Positions 5,740 to 10,785 of a stretch of 10,785 nucleotides of DNA are shown one piece after another. Location: positions 1-10,785 of the forward strand of contig JAKVBZ010000128.1 of the NCBI GenBank assembly GCA_022448645.1, given 5' to 3'. Position 1 is the stretch's first letter. Each line of letters starts with the position of its first letter. The position numbers were made by a program, and so were the translations under genes. The notes beneath the pieces were generated by a model, which did no database searches, was not told the DNA's origin, and saw only the letters and a program-made list of their open reading frames with translations. This stretch comes from Pirellulaceae bacterium (lineage in GTDB: Bacteria; Planctomycetota; Planctomycetia; Pirellulales; Pirellulaceae).

Positions 5740-6840
5740 TTGCTTACCCTCATCTGTGTTGCCTGCGAAGCCGTGTCGGTCGCCGAACAAGAAGCCGACG
5801 TGGTACCCAGATGGAAGGAATGGATCGAACCCGATTTCCCCCTTCTTTTTGTCGGTTGTGGACGCTCGCAAAGTAGCCGATTCGCCAAACGATGACAATC
5901 TCACGTCACGAGCGTTGGTCTTTCCACTAAGTGATCAATGTTTTCTGGCCTACGCTGTGGACCTGTTACGCGTGGCTGCTGTCTGGTCCACTACCGACTC
6001 GCCTTTTGTCAATGCCGGGTTCGCTGTAATGAGCTATCCCTGCGAGGGAAACAAAGTGCCCGCCGGCACCTCCTCTCTGCCCACACCGAACGGTCCACTC
6101 TGGTGTCAGAATGGGATTTACGCCGGCGTCGGAGTTGGCCAACCGCGATTTCAAGACACGCGGCCCGAGTTAGCGGCTGAAGAACGGGGTGTCCAAGGCG
6201 GACTCGATCCGTCGCTGGCCCGTTTTTTCGGCGTGTCTCCGACTGGCGGTGGTGCCATTCGCTACGAGGTTGGCGGAATGGTCGAAGTGTCCGAACCGTT
6301 TGCGCTCCAGCAGGATAGGTCTTGTGCGTCATATGCAAATTGGCCCTCACGCCGAATCAGTGTATGTCGTGCTAGCCAAAGAGAACGAAACAATTTCCGT
6401 TTAATGCCAAGGCGACGGTGTTGTTGAATCGATAGAGGGACACCTGGTCTGCCATATCAAGCCATCATCTCAACCGCAGTCGGTTGCGGTTCTTCACGTG
6501 CCAAATGATCAGGTTCTTGTTCGCTCGGCAGCCTCGGATAACCGTAGTGACATAGAATCTGAAAAGCGCTGGCCTGATGGAGTGCGATTGTCTCTGCCGC
6601 CTACGAATCTGGAGCGTGTGCTCAATTTGGAGGAGCTACCGCTCCCTCTTGAGAATCCATACGGTCCAGCCATACGAGCTGCCTCCGTCGGTTTTTTTGC
6701 TGACGGACGTGCGGCTCGGCGACCGATTCGCATCCTGGACAACCGAAGTCGCTTGGACACGCTTCACTTCTGGTTTACACGAGCCATTGAGTCTGCAAAT
6801 CCGCGATTTATCGCTGGAAAACTTTACGAACGGGCGTGTT
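5740..6840 (+). pseudogene. Decayed DUF6797 / PVC-type dehydrogenase-like protein (front part)
   Basis: The plus strand carries the front of a large planctomycete exported protein (DUF6797 domain; full members are several hundred residues longer and often end in a haem-binding CxxCH domain) broken into frames. Segment 1 (5740-5842) encodes a signal-like LLTLICVACEAVSVA, then WKEWIEPDFP. It changes frame at a run of five C (5838-5842), where removing one C joins it to FFLSVVDARKVADS. Segment 2 reads NLTSRALVFPLSDQCFLAYA, VDLLRVAAVW, CQNGIYAGV, and ARFFGVSPTGGGAIRYEVGG. An extra A at 6317 shifts it to GLVRHMQIGPHAESVYVVLA. TAA at 6402-6404 follows. The open frame then gives LPLENPYGPAIRAASVGFFA, and after another shift near 6700-6740 WTRFTSGLHEPLSLQIRD. 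No further family motifs are seen. TGA at 5728-5730 closes the frame upstream, so the original start is lost as well. Confidence 0.75.
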
Positions 6841-7105
6841 CGTTGTGACGGGTCGACGATCATTGAGTGTAGCCGTACGATGTGGTCCCGATTGCCTTTG
6901 TTGAAATCGGCTAGAGTCAACGCGGTTCCTTTTTGGGGATCGAAGTCCCGCCGAGTGCGGGCTCCATCCGCTTTGAGTGTTGGGGCCCCGGTGAGTCTTT
7001 CGCCTGGACGCAGCCTATGTTTGTGGCAGGGCAGAGGTGATCACAAGTTCGATTGGTGGATGTCGCAATGTCCTGTGTGTTTCTCGGGTGTGCGAGAAAA
7101 GCTTC
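6841..7105. other. Gene-free gap with no recognised content
   Basis: After the last DUF6797-like block no reading frame here resembles that family's continuation, so the pseudogene is either deleted or degraded beyond recognition. One plus frame stays open to 7221 but has no family-like motifs and runs into the opposite-strand gene. A small hairpin (GAGAA, AAGC, TTCTC at about 7092-7105) lies just past the stop of the Tat-protein gene without a T-run. Confidence 0.4.
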
Positions 7106-8830
7106 TCAATCGTAACTCCGATATTCTTCTATGGAAGGGAAAATTGGTTCGGCCTTGCCCGATGGCGAGATGGCGACCACCTGGTCGCCACGCCATAAAA
7201 CACGATAGGGCTGGTGGTTGACTTGTTCCATCTCCTCCCGTTCAACCAGTGGTAGCGTGACGGTCAACAGGCTTCCAGCCGAGAGGCCCTCTACGTTTAG
7301 CCACGTTCCGTTGAAGACCGGCCTACGTGGCTGTCCTGCCGTGGTTACCTGCACCTTGTCCCGCTGCGCCCAGGAGGGAATACGGACCGACACGTTGCCC
7401 GACTTTGCCACGGTCACGTTGAGCTGCCACTTATCAGGCAGTCGGCTTTCAACACGCGCGGGGCCAATCCAGTTGGTCATGGGCATGTTGATCTGCACAC
7501 CAGACGGGGTGGGAACAACCAGGGTGAGCGCCGTTTCACACAAAGCCTGTATGGCTCCCGCAGTAATGTCGAAAACGGAACGGACCCCCACTCCCCCTTC
7601 CTGATCATTCGGTCCGGGAAACCCCCAACCGCCGTCCGTGCACTGGCTGGGAAGCAGATGACCGCGGATGCGTCGCTCCGCATCTTGAAAGTAGTGTGGC
7701 AACCCCGAGCGGCCCAGCAGCAGCCCGGCTTGAACCATGTCGCCCGTGTTATTGACTTCACCACGGTTGGGCAACTTGGGATCCCCCCAGGCCGCTTCCG
7801 TCGACCAGCCATAGGAAGCACTCACGGCGGACAAACCGTTGTCGTATATCCGCCGCCCATGTTCGCGGGTTTCCTCATCGCCGGCAAGCTGGCCATAGTC
7901 GATCAATCCGTGGACCGTCCCGGTAATCGAATGTGTATGGGGAAACTCGGTCGGCTGGATCTTGCCGTCCTCGCGAAACGATACCTTGCGTACGAGGCGC
8001 ACCAGACGTTCTGCCAACTCCAGCGCCCTGGCATCTTGGGTCAAACGGTAGTACTTGCAGAGGGCCATGATCCAGCGCCCGCGGGTCCAACAGGCAATAT
8101 TGAATAGCTTCCCGTTCTCTTTTATTTGTTCGGAGAAGTGCCCATGAGCTAGATCGGGAAACCTCGACACTTCGTCCACATTCCAAGTGCCGTCTGGGAG
8201 GATGAGTTGCCGAAGGCGTTCCAGCAAGGCAATCCCCCGCTTCCTGGCCTCTTCGTCATCGCGGTAACGCATCAGCGCAGTAAGCGAAAGAATGGCCTCG
8301 CGAACGTCATGGGCGTGGAATTGCAACCGCCGTTCGCGGATCGAATACGCCCCGTTGAGGTGGGTGGGGTTGTCAAGCGACGCGAATAAGTAGCGCCGCA
8401 TGGTATTGAGAAGTTCCTCGGGAACGGACTTTCCGACCACGGCGTTGCCCAGCAAGAGCCCATCGATGGTTCGTCCGACGTTATGCCGGATGTTGAAGGC
8501 CCAGATTTTTGCATGGCCGGTTTTTGCTACTTCTTCTGGATTGTTAACAGAGATGCTTTGCGTCGTCGCGATGAGGTTATCCATCCCTGTCTCAATGGCT
8601 GTCTTTAACAAGGCTGGAGGATCTGATCTCTTTGCCGTTGACACGGGCTCACTCGACGCTTCACCGCGCAGTTCGGAATTCTGCTGCATGAACAGCGATG
8701 CGGCAGCCGATAGTCCGCACGTTTTCAAGAACACCCGGCGGGATGTTGTGGCATGATGAGGGAACCAATCACGTATGGAACGAGAATGGTGCGATTCTAA
8801 TGGTAGGGCGTCATGGTTGACTTTTGACAT
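7106..8830 (-). CDS. Tat-exported (alpha/alpha)-barrel protein, glycosidase-like
   Basis: Probably an exported sugar-active enzyme or glycan-binding protein. The frame opens at GTG 8854, but ATG 8828-8830 gives a more usual start (574 aa); neither has a strong ribosome site. A twin-arginine signal is clear: TTSRRVFLKTCGLSAAASLF with RR at residues 31-32, so it should be exported folded by Tat. Residues ~75-450 are alternating helices typical of six-hairpin glycosidase barrels, with LALMRYRDDEEAR-like and GRWIMALCKYYRLTQDARAL helices and a GGWGFPGPNDQEGG loop. The last ~110 residues look like the beta-sandwich of GH127 (beta-L-arabinofuranosidase, DUF1680) proteins: VSVRIPSWAQRDKV, WLNVEGLSAGSLLTVTLPL, then YRVLWRGDQVVAISP. 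The Glu/Cys zinc motif of genuine GH127 enzymes is not seen; the equivalent place reads NNTGDMVQAGLLLG, so the activity may differ. It points away from the DUF4091 gene's end with about 1 kb of debris between. Confidence 0.65.
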   Translation of the reverse strand: MSKVNHDALPLESHHSRSIRDWFPHHATTSRRVFLKTCGLSAAASLFMQQNSELRGEASSEPVSTAKRSDPPALLKTAIETGMDNLIATTQSISVNNPEEVAKTGHAKIWAFNIRHNVGRTIDGLLLGNAVVGKSVPEELLNTMRRYLFASLDNPTHLNGAYSIRERRLQFHAHDVREAILSLTALMRYRDDEEARKRGIALLERLRQLILPDGTWNVDEVSRFPDLAHGHFSEQIKENGKLFNIACWTRGRWIMALCKYYRLTQDARALELAERLVRLVRKVSFREDGKIQPTEFPHTHSITGTVHGLIDYGQLAGDEETREHGRRIYDNGLSAVSASYGWSTEAAWGDPKLPNRGEVNNTGDMVQAGLLLGRSGLPHYFQDAERRIRGHLLPSQCTDGGWGFPGPNDQEGGVGVRSVFDITAGAIQALCETALTLVVPTPSGVQINMPMTNWIGPARVESRLPDKWQLNVTVAKSGNVSVRIPSWAQRDKVQVTTAGQPRRPVFNGTWLNVEGLSAGSLLTVTLPLVEREEMEQVNHQPYRVLWRGDQVVAISPSGKAEPIFPSIEEYRSYD

Positions 8831-8864
8831 GATCTTGCTTCGCTGAGATAACACGCCGTTTTTT

Positions 8865-8920
8865 GGCCAGGTTTACAACCTGTCAAACTTGCAGCTACCG
8901 GTTTAATCGTGGGCCAGGTT
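8865..8920. promoter_or_regulatory. Inverted and direct repeats upstream of the Tat-protein gene
   Basis: CAGGTT (8868-8873) and AACCTG (8877-8882) form a perfect inverted repeat around a three-base centre. The nine bases GGCCAGGTT occur twice in direct orientation, at 8865-8873 and 8912-8920, so the second copy repeats the left arm plus its flank. Both lie 35-90 bases before the preferred ATG of the Tat-protein gene, where an operator would sit. A TTGACA (minus strand, 8886-8881) overlaps the right arm, but I see no -10 at proper spacing. The repeats are plain in the sequence; a regulatory role is inference. Confidence 0.35.
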
Positions 8921-9636
8921 GCTAACTCACCAATTGGCGATTCGATCGGCCGAACACAACGGTCGATTACTATTTGGTTGGATCGGTGGCCAGTTCGACA
9001 ACAAAGTCAGGGGGCACCTGAAGATCGTTTGCCGGCACGGACTAAAGTATCACCGAGCATACAATGGACGAGATGAAACCGAAGGAACTAGTAGCGGGTT
9101 TTGAATGTGATCCCGTCCGTCCACAGGAACCCGAGACTAACGCGTTCGGCACAATGGGTAAACGTGACGCAAAATTCTCAGTTCTTTGACGATGCTGTAT
9201 GGCTCCCGAAACCAGCACCATACGTCATTCTATCTCATGAGCAGTCGCTGTAGCTCATCAACGTCGAATCTTACGGAAAAATCGACCAACGCTACTGCAG
9301 ACTTATCATATACCAAGGGGGTTGAACGGTGTACTAGGTACGTGGTCAAGGTGTATCGGTGGTCCTTGGTATTTCGGAGCAAGCTATTTTTCCATCGGCA
9401 CGACAATAACCCGCATGATAATGTTCTGGCAGAAGAGAAATATCAGTAGTGCCGACAACCGCGGCGTTCGAAAGGTCACTCCGGAGTGACAAAGTAAGCC
9501 AGCGTCACAACATGCCCGACTTATAGGCCGATGGGATGTACTTCTGGCAATTGGAAATATGAGGAAACGAGTCCCGGGCACGTTTTTGCTCCCGTGTCCC
9601 TCATCGCCCACTAGCATTTCCAGATTTGATAAACGG
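8921..9636. other. Gene-poor stretch with short protein-like snatches
   Basis: No intact gene can be supported here. Several short plus-strand frames look protein-like but are broken by stops: NGRLLFGWIGGQFDN (about 8958-9002), VNVTQNSQFFDDAVWLPKP (about 9158-9214), and RSKLFFHRHDNNPHDNVLAE (about 9377-9436). The first faintly recalls the R-x-L-F-G-W strand of GH32/GH43-like glycosidases, which would fit the neighbourhood, but the match is too short to call. A minus frame over 9384-9617 (77 codons) has a hydrophobic stretch yet an odd Cys/Ser-rich composition, and I do not accept it. The region reads as degraded gene debris. Confidence 0.4.
9475..9490. repeat. Perfect 16-bp palindrome flanked by AAAG repeats
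   Basis: GTCACTCCGGAGTGAC is its own reverse complement over all 16 bases. It is preceded by AAAG (9471-9474) and followed by AAAG (9491-9494), a four-base direct repeat. No T-run follows, so it is a poor terminator. It could be an operator for a dimeric regulator, a protein binding site, or the footprint of a small palindromic insertion with a duplicated target. It lies in a gene-poor stretch more than 350 bases from any gene. Confidence 0.55.
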
Positions 9637-9816
9637 TTATCGGTTCTTGAGAAAGCAGTCGGTATAAACCGCTTCTTCCATAATTGCAGTTTTGACCTTG
9701 CCTAACTCATCTTGACTTTCAAATTTGTCGAGTTGACGAACTGATATGCACAGTACCTTGGCGGCTACTCGGCGAGAATAGCTTAGAACTTCCGGCGAGG
9801 AAGGTACGCATAGACT
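9637..9816 (-). pseudogene. Probable relic of an excisionase-type HTH protein
   Basis: The minus-strand frame from TGA (9819-9817) to TAA (9639-9637) is open for 59 codons but has no acceptable start codon near its front. It contains VAAKVLCISVRQLDKFESQ, then DELGKVK. This resembles the helix-turn-helix of MerR-like excisionases, which typically read EAAKxLGISxRxLDxLxxxGELxxVK. The basic beta-hairpin that follows in that family is replaced here by a short tail (AIMEEAVYTDCFLKNR), and the front is cut. Excisionase-like genes belong to integrated elements, so this would fit with the IS91 scrap at the other end. The match is by memory of the motif only. Confidence 0.35.
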
Positions 9817-9862
9817 TCACCCTGCTCCTCTGTGACTGCTTACCCGACACAGCGTGCTTCGA

Positions 9863-10785
9863 TTAAGGCTGACTCGTTAGTTGATTGATCCATGAGACAG
9901 CACGCGACCGGATTTGCTCAAGGTCCTTTGGCGGTGTTGGCTGTGATTTCCACCCGACTTCCTGCTGGGGAGACTCCGCCTTCAGGCCAGCCAGCCATCG
10001 TCTGGCAGTGTGTGCTATCTCATTATCGCCAGCTTTCTCGATCGCTTGTTCCAGAGTAGTGATATAACGGACATCGTCGACTCCCTCTCGAAATCCTTCC
10101 CATTGGATCGTTCCAACGACGCCATTTATCGTTGGGTAGGAGAAGCAGTGGTCGCGGAATTTCTCGCTATCAAAATCATTCCAGATGTGGCCGTACGCCC
10201 ATTGGTAAGCAAAGGGCATGGCGCCGTCGTAGTCAGCCTTCCAGAGCGCCAATCCATAGTTGTATCGATAGAGCAACGGCTCTTCGACTCCCACCTGCGG
10301 ATTGCTGTAGCTGAAGATTTCCGATCCCACACTGTGCCATCGTTTTGCCTTTTCCGGCTGACAACCACCGGACCAGACCAGCACATTAAGCCGGCTTCCC
10401 ATCACCTCGAAAGGGTCTTCCTTCCACGCCGAGGCGTACATCTTTCCGCCAGCCTTCTGTACATTTTCCCACGACGGCTTTTGTATTCGGAGCTGGTTCC
10501 CGTGTGCTTCGTCCTCACCATACAAGTAGATGTCCTTGTAGCCAAAGCTGTGTGTCAGCTTCCGCCAGCCCTCAATTTTTCCTGCGGAGTGGTGCGGCGC
10601 GCCAGCTGGCATGTTGATGAATAGTCGGTCGTTGCGCATCCCTGCTTCCTTTCGCAACTGCAGTGCCCGCGGCACCAGCTCTTCCGAATACGCTTGCCAC
10701 AGATTGGGATAGCGAACTCCGTGCGCAACCATATCGCTCAGTTCTGCTCGCATCTGCTCTTCCGACTTGTAATGGGCGGCAATTG
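9863..10785 (-). CDS. DUF4091 (GH123-like) glycosidase, C-terminal part
   Basis: The frame is open from the right edge of the window (about 307 codons seen) to TAA 9863-9865, so the N-terminus lies outside. The protein resembles the DUF4091 domain (PF13320), the catalytic domain of GH123 beta-N-acetylgalactosaminidase relatives that are abundant in planctomycetes. Visible features are FINMPAGAPHH, then FGYKDIYLYGEDEAHG, where the adjacent Asp-Glu (codons 10513-10508) may be the acid pair used by GH123 enzymes with neighbouring-group participation. Further on come MYASAWKEDPFEVMGSRLNV, LALWKADYDGAMPFAYQWAY, and the family-typical tail block GVVGTIQWEGFREGVDDVRY with TTLEQAIEKA. It is probably an exported or periplasmic enzyme on amino-sugar glycans, but substrate cannot be read from sequence. 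Downstream lies debris, with no operon partner visible in the window. Confidence 0.75.
   Translation of the reverse strand, partial: IAAHYKSEEQMRAELSDMVAHGVRYPNLWQAYSEELVPRALQLRKEAGMRNDRLFINMPAGAPHHSAGKIEGWRKLTHSFGYKDIYLYGEDEAHGNQLRIQKPSWENVQKAGGKMYASAWKEDPFEVMGSRLNVLVWSGGCQPEKAKRWHSVGSEIFSYSNPQVGVEEPLLYRYNYGLALWKADYDGAMPFAYQWAYGHIWNDFDSEKFRDHCFSYPTINGVVGTIQWEGFREGVDDVRYITTLEQAIEKAGDNEIAHTARRWLAGLKAESPQQEVGWKSQPTPPKDLEQIRSRAVSWINQLTSQP

Noticed and set aside
7092..7105. GAGAA-AAGC-TTCTC hairpin just after the Tat-protein gene
   Set aside because: The stem is only five base pairs and no T-run follows on the minus strand, so it cannot be called a terminator.
7176..7195. Near-perfect hairpin TGGCGACCA CC TGGTCGCCA
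   Set aside because: It lies inside the C-terminal coding part of the Tat protein (WRGDQVVAIS) and has no T-run, so codon content explains it well enough.
6577..7221. 214-codon plus-strand open frame
   Set aside because: Only its middle (near 6740-6820) is protein-like, as the last frame of the DUF6797 pseudogene; the rest is a shadow and runs into the opposite-strand Tat-protein gene.
8881..8886. TTGACA on the minus strand before the Tat-protein gene
   Set aside because: No -10-like hexamer occurs 15-19 bases downstream, so a promoter call would rest on one box alone.
9570..9602. GGGCACG ... CGTGTCC imperfect hairpin
   Set aside because: It needs a G-T pair, has a long loop and lacks a T-run on either side, so it is not a credible terminator.
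9384..9617. 77-codon minus-strand frame with a hydrophobic run
   Set aside because: Odd Cys/Ser/His composition, no ribosome site and no recognisable family; it also spans the 16-bp palindrome.

Overview
The window most likely comes from a planctomycete or a close PVC relative. This is inferred from the mix of protein families, not from a marker gene. It carries the decayed front half of a DUF6797 / PVC-type membrane-bound dehydrogenase-like protein, a DUF4838 relic, a DUF4091 (GH123-like) glycosidase, and a Tat-exported protein with an (alpha/alpha)-barrel and beta-sandwich look. These families are typical of the large carbohydrate-degrading repertoires of Planctomycetota. Base composition looks moderate (about half G+C), apart from a very G+C-rich first ~95 bases.

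Layout. (1) 1-403 is a scrap heap on the minus strand: an IS91-type transposase fragment runs straight into a DUF4838 fragment with an in-frame stop, which then gives way to unrelated G+C-rich sequence. (2) 520-1483 is a plus-strand stretch with one intact unrecognised gene (139 aa), a start-less frame, and a possible 37-aa membrane peptide. (3) 3290-1463 is a compact minus-strand operon of four small cytoplasmic proteins: unknown 100 aa, DUF1990, DUF2293 and DUF1653. Two of its joins are 4-base stop/start overlaps, and a plausible sigma70-type promoter lies in front. (4) 5452-3404 (minus) encodes an SLC4-type (band 3 / bicarbonate) transporter with an N-terminal PTS EIIA-type-2 domain. (5) 5740 to about 6840 (plus) is a DUF6797-protein pseudogene that can be followed through three frame changes and one stop. 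(6) 8830-7106 (minus) encodes the Tat-exported protein. (7) 8920-9862 is almost gene-free, with a perfect 16-bp palindrome and a probable excisionase-type HTH relic. (8) 10785-9863 (minus) is the C-terminal part of a DUF4091 glycosidase that runs off the window.

How the pieces fit. The glycan-related genes (DUF4838, DUF6797, Tat protein, DUF4091) flank a housekeeping-like core of transporter and DUF operon. Two of these four are dead and the other two are intact, so this looks like a carbohydrate-utilisation accessory region being lost, with mobile-element debris at its edge. The most interesting intact gene is the EIIA-SLC4 fusion. The cytoplasmic domain of human band 3 is known to share the EIIA fold, and this protein still has the phospho-acceptor-type His while lacking the acidic residue found at the transport site of animal SLC4 proteins. 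I see no CRISPR array, tRNA, rRNA or recognisable defence system.
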